Part shown: positions 1-7,868 of the stretch, one piece after another
Numbering within the stretch: position 1 is the stretch's first letter
How the letters are laid out: the number at the start of each line of letters is the position of its first letter
Source of the DNA: Symbiodinium natans
Lineage: Eukaryota > Sar > Dinophyceae > Suessiales > Symbiodiniaceae
DNA length: 64,000 bases
NCBI GenBank assembly: GCA_905221605.1
Contig: CAJNDS010002120.1
Span: forward strand, 344,501-408,500
Direction of reading: 5' to 3'
Program-made: the position numbers and the translations under genes
Notes under the pieces: generated by a model
The model's database searches: none
What the model was told of the DNA's origin: nothing
The model's input: the letters and a program-made list of their open reading frames with translations, nothing else

Positions 1-3000
1 TGCTTAATGAGCTCAGCCAGTTGTTCTTTGGGAGTGAGGATTTCTCCCTTTTCGCTGCGAATGTGTGTGCGCGCGAAGGGTTTCCAGGGAGCTAATTTTC
101 TAGCGCTCATCCACACTTTCCTTTGATCACCCTTAGCGGCAGCAACTTGTAGGTCCTCGGCGACAGCCTGCAGCTTTTCACGCTTAATTTTCTTGGCAGT
201 TTGTTTCATCGCTTTAGAGGCCACGCGAAACTCAGTGTACTTTTTCCATTTCCGGAGAGTTTCGATTAAGCTGTTCGCTTTGGTGGATTTCCATTCCTTG
301 TACTTAGCCCACATCTCTTTCGCGGTGTGCTTAAACTGCGGATTCTGCGAAACGCGGTTGTCAACTTCAGGTTCGGGAGGGTAGACGGTTTGCATGTGTT
401 CTTTCATGATCTCATCCACCTGCCGCGTAAAGCTGTGAAGATGCAAGTCAGGGTCCAGCTTCTGAATATCCGCGTCGATGAGGTGCTTTAACTTCTTAGC
501 CCGATCATCTGCCTGCGCAATGGAGTCTTGGATGCATTGCCTAGACGCCATCGAAGGTTTGACTGGGTTCGGGAGACGACATGGCGCGACTCTACGGATG
601 TGAGCCTGCACTGGGATGTGGTGATTGGCCTTCCACTTTCCGAGGGCGACTTGATGCATGGGTCTGCTGTGTCTAGCAGTGCGAGTCGCGTGCTGAACCC
701 TACACGCAACGAAATCCAATTGTGTTTTGGTGCCTTGGCGCACGCACGTATGTGCCGGAGTGCAGTTCCACGTATTGAGGAGAGTGAGGCCGAAGTCCTG
801 GAGTATTCCCAGAAAGTCATCTTCGTCAGGCGATCCCTCTACTTTGGCTACAACGGCACTACCTATCAATCCCCTCGAGGTTTTGATGGAGCAGTTGAAG
901 TCTCCCGCAATGATCAAGTCGTTCCGTTGTGGACTCTTCATGATGCTAGACCGTATCGCATCCCAGATTGAGGCCCGAGCTTTCAGGTTCTCGGCTTTGT
1001 CAATGTTTGTCCTCCACACATGCTGGTAGACATTCAGAAGATCGGAGCCGTTCTGTTGGTGATGCAGTCGAACCGAGAGTACTCTGCCTTGCCTAAGAAC
1101 CCTGTAACTAACATTATCTTGCTTGCAGACATTCTGATGAATCAGAGTGGCAACTCCTGAGCATTTGTCTTTGCCTGTAGCCCCTGAGGAGACGACGAAC
1201 CAGGGGCCGGACGAGAAAGTGCGGCACCCCTCCTGTTTCCAGTGTGTTTCTTGCACGAACACAATGTCAAAGTCATCTGGTTTCTCACTTAACCATGACA
1301 TGAGTTCTTGCCAGGCCGCCTGCGACCCCCCGCTCATGTTCCAGGTGAGACATCTAAGGTGAGATGCTTTGTCAGATTTGGGATGCTTTGTGGGTTTAGC
1401 CGGCCGGTCATTCGGCCCCAGCTGGTGTATGCCCCCTGTGGTTTTTGTCAGTGTTTCCCTAGTGTACCATCTGCCCTTATAGTGAGTGCCGCCTGTGGCA
1501 TAGGCTCGTGCGCGAGCTCGTCGCAGCGATCTCTTGGCGATCCACCCGATGCTGTTGTGGTGATTACGTATTGCCTGGCCAGTGTCTTCGCCCATTCTAT
1601 TGGACTGTTGGGGCCGATGTTGTGTGGCTCCCACCACGGTACTGGAACCCGTGGTAACCCTCACGTCTGCTCGACCCCCATTTGCTGTCACGAAGCTTCC
1701 ACAAAGGATAAGAATCCACATCCAGAAGAGACTTCGAAAGCTTGGGGCCCAGCCGCTGGACTTGGGACCAGCGCGGCTCGGTGATGTGCGTCTGGCGGGC
1801 TCACCCCTCTGTGTTGTAAGTATTTTAGTAGTGCACGTGGCATGTGTGCTGATGATGTAGGGTCTCCTTCTGTAGCAACCTCTGATTCTCCTGGTGCAGA
1901 GCCATTTAGTTAGTCTATCTCTTTGCAACGATAGAAGCCTGCCTGCATAACCATACCCACCGACCAAAAACACTCCCAGCAGAAGAATGTGTCCCCATCT
2001 TAACCTAGCGTACTGACTCTCGGGACCTGGGACATCTCGTCGATCATAGTCCTGCAGCAGAGGCGAGGGGTTGGTGCGTATGCATTGGGTAGAGGAGACG
2101 GTGCAACGGATGCGATGATGCAATACAACCCCCGTGTATGCTCTCTGAGCTGCAGTGCGGTCTTGGTCACGGTCGCTGGGGGCCGAAGATCGGCTTCCCC
2201 TGGGGGACCGGAAAGAGTGAGACCGAACAATGGCCTGCATGACGATGTCAGCTGCCGGTGGCCCCTCTGAGCCAAAAACTTCTTCTCCCGATGCCAGGAT
2301 CCTGACGGCCTTTATACAATGCGGGGCCAGCTTGCCATCGGCACCCCGGGTTAAGTAGTAGCCGTTCATTGAACGGAACCAAACGGCCCCCGATTCTTTC
2401 GGGGAGAGTATGATTGCGATGTCACAATGCGCGGGGTAATTCCGATATTCACTTCTGTCTACTGAAACACAATGAATGTGTGTCCGGGACTGGGAGAGGC
2501 CTCCCGTGATGACGCCCTTCGCCAAGATCGAGCCGTAGAAGTCCCAGTTGGTTGCATGGAGGACGTACTCCGGCAACTCGGCATCCCCAAGGGGCCGCAT
2601 GACCGCTTCATCACGTAGTCCTTTCTTGGAGTGACCTTGAACCGCCCTGATGTAGAGATCGGCACCGCGCCATTCGAGCGCGAAGCGTTGCTTGTCGTTC
2701 CAGTAGACCACCGAGCGGATGTAGTTGAGGGTTGCCCCCTTCTCCTTCATGATGGAGGTGCGTAAAAGGTCTGACACCTTGGTCCACCCTGCCTCGTCGA
2801 ACGTCAAGCCGAAGTCTTCAGAGTCGTGCCTCAGAACAACTGACAGTCTTTTGGAGAGAGACTGATCCAGTTTCCAGTAGAGCTTCGTCGGCTCCCCAAG
2901 GGGGGCCGAATCGCGTGCTGGCGTGGGCAGAGAGGTGCCATCGCTGCTGGCGTAGGTCGTCTCCGTGTAGATGTTGTATCTCTCGACCCTGCGCGGGGAG

Positions 3001-4706
3001 TGGGGGATGCTGCCAGATTGATTTGGTGGCGTTTGCCCCGTAGGGTAGTCAACCTCCATCTCCACATAGGCATCAGATGAAGCCGGCTCGGCAGTCCGGG
3101 TTGCAGGAGCCGTGTTTCCCATGTGCTTGGAGGTCCTGTCCGTCATGTCATCATCTCTGCTGTCCTGGCTGGTTTGGTCCTGAATTGCCACTCGGACAAT
3201 TTGCTCATCATCCTTCAGTTGCGCGGCGGGGAAGTAGTAGTCGAACTTGATTGCCAGGTCTTGATGACTATCGAACCAATGGATTTGTTCATGCAGCGAC
3301 ATGGGGACTCCCTCAAACAGTGCGATTACGCTGTGCAGCATGCCGGCGAACTGGGTGAGGATGGGCTCGAAGTCCGCATCTTTTGACAGGCTCCATAGCC
3401 AGCATTCCACTGCCGTGCCGAAGGTGGAGTGGTTCGCGTAATTGAGCTTGTCTCTGGAAATCAGGCACATGACAAACGCAAGGTTCCAATTGCCTGCGGC
3501 CGGGATGATCTTCAGGGACTCCGAGTGGTGGAAGTCGTCATGATGCTTGACGAAGTGCCCCATTTCGAAGAAAGTTTTGAACGTGAGGGCGACCTTTTTC
3601 TTGCGCAGGACATTGATGTCATCTTCGATGATGGCCAGCAGGTTCCATTTCTCACGCACGGCTCTCAAGGATTGTGGGGGCACACTGTCTCGGGCAGGGG
3701 GGACGAACTGCTTGAGGCCCTCGGAGACATGCTGGGCAGGGGCCGGGGGTACGGCTCCCTCTGTGGTAGGCCTCCTTTGCTCGCTCGAGCTGCTAGCCTG
3801 CTGTCTCTTCTTTGGCGATGCCGGTGGGTCTGGCGGTTTCTGCCGGAACCACCATTCTCCCTGCCACCAGATCTTGAGGTAGCCCTCGTCGTCTTCCGTC
3901 GCATGTACTTCGTGCCGGTCACTGGTGTCAAACTGGTAGTCCTCGTCGTCTTCGTCCTCCTCGTCGTAGTACCAGTCCTGATGTTGATCCCGGGGCCGAG
4001 CGTCGGCTCCCCGCGCATTCTGCCAGTGTGGCTGTCGGCTCTCGCGATCGGCCGCTTGTCGCCAGGGCTGCTGATTCATCTCCTGAGCACGGGGGGCCGC
4101 AGTGTCGGCTCTCTCCCTTTGATTGCCAGGGGCATTGCGGCGGGCACTGCGGGCAGCCAGTTCATTGCGGGTGCGCCTCCTAGTGCCGTCGGGCCTGACC
4201 CGAGCTCGGGGATATCGATGCCACTTTTGATCTGACATGCTATCGGCAAAGACACCATACATGTATATGCTGATGCAATCAGGCGTGGCGTGCATCATGT
4301 TCCTGCAGCCCGGCAACCACTCTACAACACGGATCTCCTTTCTCGCATTCAGAAACCCCGAGGTCCTCCCACAGGTGCTTTGTGTAGGGCCGAATACGGC
4401 ACCCGCAGCTCTTCGGTTTGAAGTGACCTGGGCAGATAGTCCGGGTTTGGGGCAGGTACGACATCTGCGAGTGTCAGGCAATGGGAGTACAGTCGGGTGC
4501 AGGGCCATGCATTCTGCTACACCGAGTTTCCCACTTCGGGTACACTGCACCTGGGATGCGAGCATGTTGAGGATTTGACTGGGTATCAGGGCTGGCGTTC
4601 CGTGCCGAACATAGCTAACTGCGACAGGGCACATATTCCACATATGTCTACGGTGAGGCCCTCGAAGAGTTAAGGAAGGCCTTCGGTAGATGCCTCTAAC
4701 AAGCAT
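1..4706 (-). CDS. LINE ORF2 polyprotein with Tpt1/KptA domain and AP endonuclease (C-terminus missing)
   Basis: The frame is open without a stop from the ATG at 4706 to base 1, at least 1,568 codons. That ATG overlaps the stop of ORF1; in-frame ATGs at 4508 and 4238 are alternatives. In order: a Cys-rich stretch (RRCRTCPKPG), an Arg/Gln-rich and acidic region (DEEDEDDEDY), a Tpt1/KptA-like domain at about residues 610-800, two hydrophobic stretches near 903-921 and 990-1010, an exo/endonuclease-phosphatase domain from about 1120 (WNMSGG, VQETHW, GDFN, QLDFVA), then a Lys-rich helical region up to the edge. Endonuclease domains of this family nick target DNA to prime reverse transcription. The Tpt1 domain, normally a tRNA-splicing NAD+-dependent enzyme, is unexpected here. 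Gene identity is confident; the role of the Tpt1 part is unknown. Confidence 0.9.
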   Translation of the reverse strand, partial: MLVRGIYRRPSLTLRGPHRRHMWNMCPVAVSYVRHGTPALIPSQILNMLASQVQCTRSGKLGVAECMALHPTVLPLPDTRRCRTCPKPGLSAQVTSNRRAAGAVFGPTQSTCGRTSGFLNARKEIRVVEWLPGCRNMMHATPDCISIYMYGVFADSMSDQKWHRYPRARVRPDGTRRRTRNELAARSARRNAPGNQRERADTAAPRAQEMNQQPWRQAADRESRQPHWQNARGADARPRDQHQDWYYDEEDEDDEDYQFDTSDRHEVHATEDDEGYLKIWWQGEWWFRQKPPDPPASPKKRQQASSSSEQRRPTTEGAVPPAPAQHVSEGLKQFVPPARDSVPPQSLRAVREKWNLLAIIEDDINVLRKKKVALTFKTFFEMGHFVKHHDDFHHSESLKIIPAAGNWNLAFVMCLISRDKLNYANHSTFGTAVECWLWSLSKDADFEPILTQFAGMLHSVIALFEGVPMSLHEQIHWFDSHQDLAIKFDYYFPAAQLKDDEQIVRVAIQDQTSQDSRDDDMTDRTSKHMGNTAPATRTAEPASSDAYVEMEVDYPTGQTPPNQSGSIPHSPRRVERYNIYTETTYASSDGTSLPTPARDSAPLGEPTKLYWKLDQSLSKRLSVVLRHDSEDFGLTFDEAGWTKVSDLLRTSIMKEKGATLNYIRSVVYWNDKQRFALEWRGADLYIRAVQGHSKKGLRDEAVMRPLGDAELPEYVLHATNWDFYGSILAKGVITGGLSQSRTHIHCVSVDRSEYRNYPAHCDIAIILSPKESGAVWFRSMNGYYLTRGADGKLAPHCIKAVRILASGEEVFGSEGPPAADIVMQAIVRSHSFRSPRGSRSSAPSDRDQDRTAAQRAYTGVVLHHRIRCTVSSTQCIRTNPSPLLQDYDRRDVPGPESQYARLRWGHILLLGVFLVGGYGYAGRLLSLQRDRLTKWLCTRRIRGCYRRRPYIISTHATCTTKILTTQRGEPARRTSPSRAGPKSSGWAPSFRSLFWMWILILCGSFVTANGGRADVRVTTGSSTVVGATQHRPQQSNRMGEDTGQAIRNHHNSIGWIAKRSLRRARARAYATGGTHYKGRWYTRETLTKTTGGIHQLGPNDRPAKPTKHPKSDKASHLRCLTWNMSGGSQAAWQELMSWLSEKPDDFDIVFVQETHWKQEGCRTFSSGPWFVVSSGATGKDKCSGVATLIHQNVCKQDNVSYRVLRQGRVLSVRLHHQQNGSDLLNVYQHVWRTNIDKAENLKARASIWDAIRSSIMKSPQRNDLIIAGDFNCSIKTSRGLIGSAVVAKVEGSPDEDDFLGILQDFGLTLLNTWNCTPAHTCVRQGTKTQLDFVACRVQHATRTARHSRPMHQVALGKWKANHHIPVQAHIRRVAPCRLPNPVKPSMASRQCIQDSIAQADDRAKKLKHLIDADIQKLDPDLHLHSFTRQVDEIMKEHMQTVYPPEPEVDNRVSQNPQFKHTAKEMWAKYKEWKSTKANSLIETLRKWKKYTEFRVASKAMKQTAKKIKREKLQAVAEDLQVAAAKGDQRKVWMSARKLAPWKPFARTHIRSEKGEILTPKEQLAELIK
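640..1360 (-). other. AP-type (exo/endonuclease/phosphatase) domain of LINE ORF2
   Basis: The domain opens with LRCLTWNMSGG and continues with DFDIVFVQETHW (catalytic Glu region), SGVATLIH, a central beta-rich part, IIAGDFNCS (Asp/Asn of the metal site) and GTKTQLDFVACR. The order and spacing match endonucleases of LINE ORF2 proteins. The final His motif typical of the family (SDH) is not clear; the likely region near PMHQVALGKWKANHH may carry it. The frame is continuous with the Tpt1 domain upstream. Confidence 0.88.
2300..2870 (-). other. Tpt1/KptA RNA 2'-phosphotransferase-like domain inside LINE ORF2
   Basis: The domain begins with LSKRLSVVLRHDSEDFGL, which matches the Tpt1 family start (L..xLRH..E..GL). 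It continues with WTKVSDLL, then DKQRFAL, YIRAVQGHS, YVLHATNWDFYGSILAKG and SRTHIHCVS, and ends with a region containing SPKESGAVWF and NGYYLT. The family's four catalytic residues Arg-His-Arg-Arg can all be matched: RH of VLRH, Arg of IRAVQGHS, Arg of SRTHIH. The usual HGT is HAT here. Known Tpt1 enzymes remove an internal 2'-phosphate from RNA using NAD+, and some ADP-ribosylate nucleic-acid ends. That this copy is active is inference. Confidence 0.85.
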
Positions 4707-5322
4707 CAGTTTCGGCCTGCAAGGTCTCACACTTAGCGAGAAGTTCTGCAGCCTTCTTGCGCCTCTTCCTAGGAGGTAGGCTTCGAATGTCTCCGAGAAG
4801 TCTGGTGATAAGGCCCGCACATGAACCTGTGGAAATTGCGTATGCCACAGCATTGCTCGATATGCCCACCTTGCGACCCTTAGGTTGTGGTGGCGGCTCT
4901 GAGTCTGTCGAAAGTGAATCATCGGTGCCCGGTCCTTGTGCAGGGCTGGAGGATTGACCTGGGCCATCGGCTTCCCCAGGGCTGGGGCCGATTGTGGGAC
5001 TGTCGGTCCTGTCCACTGGGAGCGTGTTTGTCTCATGTGCGGAGCTCTCTGATTCGCTCCAGTCCAGGAGCCCTTGCGCGCTCCTCGGCACTCCATGGAT
5101 TCTGTCACTTGAAGAGGAACTAGCGAGCGGTGGTGATGAGAGCTGCAATGGGGGGGGCAAAGATGGAAGCTTCGGTTGTTTTTGGGGGGGGGTTGGGGCT
5201 TGGGGTCCTCTCTTATTTCGTGCGCTGGCTTTGGAGCTGGCTCCCCTAGGGGCCGTTGACTGCACGTAGTGGGATCTGGCCGACCAGTGCGCCTCATGGC
5301 ACTGTCGTAGGCGGGGATGCAT
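4696..5322 (-). CDS. LINE ORF1, Ser/Pro-rich protein
   Basis: A 208-residue ORF starts with the ATG at 5322. The sequence is dominated by Pro, Ser, Lys and Gln (for example PTPPQKQPKLPSLPPP) and has a basic cluster near the C-terminus (LPPRKRRKKAAELLAKCETL) that could bind RNA or act as a nuclear signal, followed by a short predicted helix. No RRM or zinc knuckle is visible. It lies directly upstream of ORF2. Its TAG stop is inside the ORF2 start sequence ATGCTTGTTAG, an 11-base overlap that would suit termination-reinitiation. Assigned as ORF1 by position; the sequence alone does not prove the function. Confidence 0.6.
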   Translation of the reverse strand: MHPRLRQCHEAHWSARSHYVQSTAPRGASSKASARNKRGPQAPTPPQKQPKLPSLPPPLQLSSPPLASSSSSDRIHGVPRSAQGLLDWSESESSAHETNTLPVDRTDSPTIGPSPGEADGPGQSSSPAQGPGTDDSLSTDSEPPPQPKGRKVGISSNAVAYAISTGSCAGLITRLLGDIRSLPPRKRRKKAAELLAKCETLQAETDAC

Positions 5323-5365
5323 CTGCGGCAAAGGATGACTGTGAAAATCAAGTGCAGAGCTAGAT

Positions 5366-5683
5366 TCATGGTTTGTCTGAGATCAGGCTGATAAGAGTCT
5401 GTGCAAGTTGTTGCTCAAGTGCTACACACAACAACGGGAACCTGACAGAAATGATGGCCACCAGCTGAAGTCCCTGTTCTCTCGGTAGAACCTCAAGGAT
5501 CGCTGGCACAAGTTCGTCTGCAGTATCCTGATTCCACAGCTGCCCTGCGAGGTCCAAGGCACTGTCAATGTCAATAGTGTCTTGACTATTCAGCAAGCAG
5601 TCTGCAACCAGTTCCAGAGCCACAACGCGAATCTGAGTAACAGGCAGAATGGCTTCTAATGGTGAGAAGAGTACAGAAATCAC
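5366..5683 (-). CDS. Helical ORF without an ATG, upstream of LINE ORF1
   Basis: A 105-residue open frame (open upstream to a stop near 5750) contains no ATG; the listed extent begins at a GTG. The peptide is rich in Leu, Ala, Val and Ile in a helical-repeat-like pattern (VVALELVADCLL, ALDLAGQLW, LVPAILEVLP) and resembles a piece of a HEAT/armadillo-type protein, but I cannot assign a family. It could be the end of an upstream exon, a host-gene relic between the telomere-like tract and the LINE, or a chance ORF in the LINE 5' UTR. Confidence 0.3.
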   Translation of the reverse strand: MISVLFSPLEAILPVTQIRVVALELVADCLLNSQDTIDIDSALDLAGQLWNQDTADELVPAILEVLPREQGLQLVAIISVRFPLLCVALEQQLAQTLISLISDKP

Positions 5684-5774
5684 CGAAGGGGCACTACGGT
5701 CTGCTAGTGGGGGCTCGCTATACGAAACGCTGAGAGCCGAGACGCTTTAGTATTGCCCTAACAAGCTTAAGATG

Positions 5775-5978
5775 CCCTAAACCCTAAACCCTAAACCCTA
5801 AACCCTAAACCCTAAACCCTAAACCCTAAACCCTAAACCCTAAACCCAAAACCCAAAACCCTAAACCCTAAACCCTAAACCCTAAACCCCAACCCTAAAC
5901 CCTAAACCCTAAACCCCTAACCCCTAAACCCTAAACCCTAAACCCTAAACCCTAAACATCCCTAAACCCTAAACCCCA
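5775..5978. repeat. Interstitial telomere-like (CCCTAAA)n tract
   Basis: About 28 tandem heptamers CCCTAAA with a few variants (AACCCAAAACCC, AACCCCAACCC, one CATCCCTAAA near the end). The complementary TTTAGGG is the plant-type telomere repeat, reported also for dinoflagellates. The tract is internal to the window, with unique sequence on both sides, so it is an interstitial telomeric sequence. The G-rich strand is the minus strand and runs 5'-3' towards the LINE. Confidence 0.95.
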
Positions 5979-7210
5979 AGCAAGAGCTCCCGAGAAGCAA
6001 GGGCCCTGGCCGCGAAGCTTCCAGGCCTTGATCACATCGATTAAATTGGGGGTGGGGTAGTAGGGGGCAGAAAGCTTGCAATGTGCAAAGATACACTCAT
6101 GCACAGGAGTTCTTTTGGGCACCCCAAATACATCTCTTCTTTGTCTGACACTCTGGCCGTTGGGCAGCAGTTGTCGATGACAGGCCGGAGACACCTCCGG
6201 AGGACCAAGAAAACTAGAACGAATTCAACTGGAAGCCCCCCCCTATCGGTAAGCCCGAACCCTCGTTCTGTGAGCTGGTGTGCTGCACGACTCGAAAATG
6301 CCACTGCACGGCACCAAGCCTCAAAGTCTAGACACCTACGCTATTGCAGCACGCATTGCTTGTTGATGCATGCTGATTGGGCCAGAACCTGGCGAGCAGC
6401 TGGCTTTCCTCATTAAGGAAGTCTCCAATCCCTCTCCCAGGTCGGCCCAATTTCGGGCCTGGCTTGTTGGAGACATTGGCGGGCGAATCCTTTGAAGGAA
6501 CAACCCGGCAACCAGGAGAAGCAACCGTTATTCTCATGGCCATCCATGTGTCCAGAGGCTCTGGCTACGGTTTCTTCCACAGCATCCAGGGTCCCCCGGT
6601 CAATGGCCCTGGCAACACGGCAGGCTTCCACAAAACAGGCTCGCAAACTGGCAGAGCTAGCCGAGCGGCCTGTCAACCCACCCTTCCCTCAGATGGACCT
6701 CCGCAGCAAGCGAAAAATTTTGCAACAGCTGCAACATTGCTGGCAAGATGAAATCGCCTGTGCAGGTGCTGTGCTCGACGGGTGAGCATCCTTGCTCGGA
6801 GAGTTTACCGGCGTCAAACCAGATGGCATATCAATGAAAGTGTTCCTGAGATGTCACGAGAAAATTCAGCTAGCTCACTGCCATTCTGCTTCTTGCTGGC
6901 CACCCAATTCCGTCAAGCAACTTTACTGGTAGCGGCACACCCGCCTGAAGAGATCAGCTGAAGTTTGTGTTCCAACAAATGCTACCAGAAGCAAAATCTT
7001 GGATCCTGACATTCGTCTCGCCTATTGCGAGCTCATTGCTGGTGTCACCTTCACACTCGGTGCAAAACATTGTTTGAAACAACCCAAGATGTATCGAGCC
7101 CCAACTTGTTCACGCCAGGCCTTTATGCCCAAGAGCCGCATCACTCAAAGGCACCGGTCGCTTAGTAGGCATGGCGAAACCTGCAACAAGCCCACGGACT
7201 GAGAACAAAG

Positions 7211-7254
7211 GTACAAACATGGGACAAACATGGTACAAACATGGTACAAACATG
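7211..7254. repeat. Short tandem repeat, 11-bp unit
   Basis: Four head-to-tail copies of GTACAAACATG, the second reading GGACAAACATG. A fifth, diverged unit follows. Confidence 0.9.
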
Positions 7255-7702
7255 GATGAACATCGCATGCCCGGGTCACAAGGGCCTGGCCAACTCACGC
7301 GAATGACCTTGGTTCACATCCACATCTCCTGATCTCAAAAACTCCGTCGTGAACAATCCCATACGACCCCGACATAGCGCAAAACTGATCAAGGCGAGCT
7401 TAGCCGGCAGCTGTGGAACACAACGGCCATTTGCACGACTCATGACCGTGAATCAACAAGAACTTGCACAATTCGCCTGTTGTTTGAAAAGCGTGCACTA
7501 AGCTGCTGAACCCACCAAACTTCGGAGACAACCGCCCACGAAGTACAACACACCGTGCTTTTCGAGGTCTGGGACCGGCTGCCATTGTCGTGATGCTGAT
7601 CATCTCTGCCCAAGCTTGAATTTAGGCATCGGCTGCAAGTCACACAGTCACATCAAAAACCATGGGAAGGATTGGTACACAAATGATGCACAAGCAGCAA
7701 GG

Positions 7703-7868
7703 ATGATGGGGTTATTGTGGGGTTATTATGAGGTTATTATGGGGTTGGTTTTAGTTATGGGGTTATTTATGGGGTTATTGTAGGGTTATTACAGGGTTAT
7801 TGTGGGGTTAATGTGAATTCTGGGGTTGTTATGGGTTATTACGGGGCTATTATGGGTTATTATGGGGT
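7703..7868. repeat. Degenerate GGGGTTATTAT-type minisatellite
   Basis: Roughly fourteen imperfect units of 10-13 bases built on GGGGTTATTATG, with variants GGGTTATTAC, GGGGCTATTAT and GGGGTTAATGTG. The G-rich strand is the plus strand. The unit is not a telomere heptamer, although it shares the GGGTT core. Confidence 0.85.

Larger units (their letters stand above)
1..5750 (-). mobile_element. LINE-type non-LTR retrotransposon, 3' part beyond window edge
   Basis: An ORF1/ORF2 pair on the minus strand reads from about 5.3 kb towards the left edge. An AP-type endonuclease domain in ORF2 identifies it as a non-LTR retrotransposon. Reverse transcriptase would be expected further downstream, outside the window, so I cannot show it. 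The 5' side ends near a telomere-like tract at 5775. No target-site duplication or 3' tail can be seen. The long uninterrupted ORF2 suggests a young or constrained copy. Confidence 0.85.

Noticed and set aside
3429-4235. 268-codon plus-strand ORF
   Set aside because: Antisense shadow of the LINE ORF2 frame, whose Tpt1 and endonuclease domains prove the coding strand.
5775-5978. True chromosome end
   Set aside because: Unique sequence continues on both sides and the tract is only 204 bases with variants, so it is interstitial (or an assembly join).
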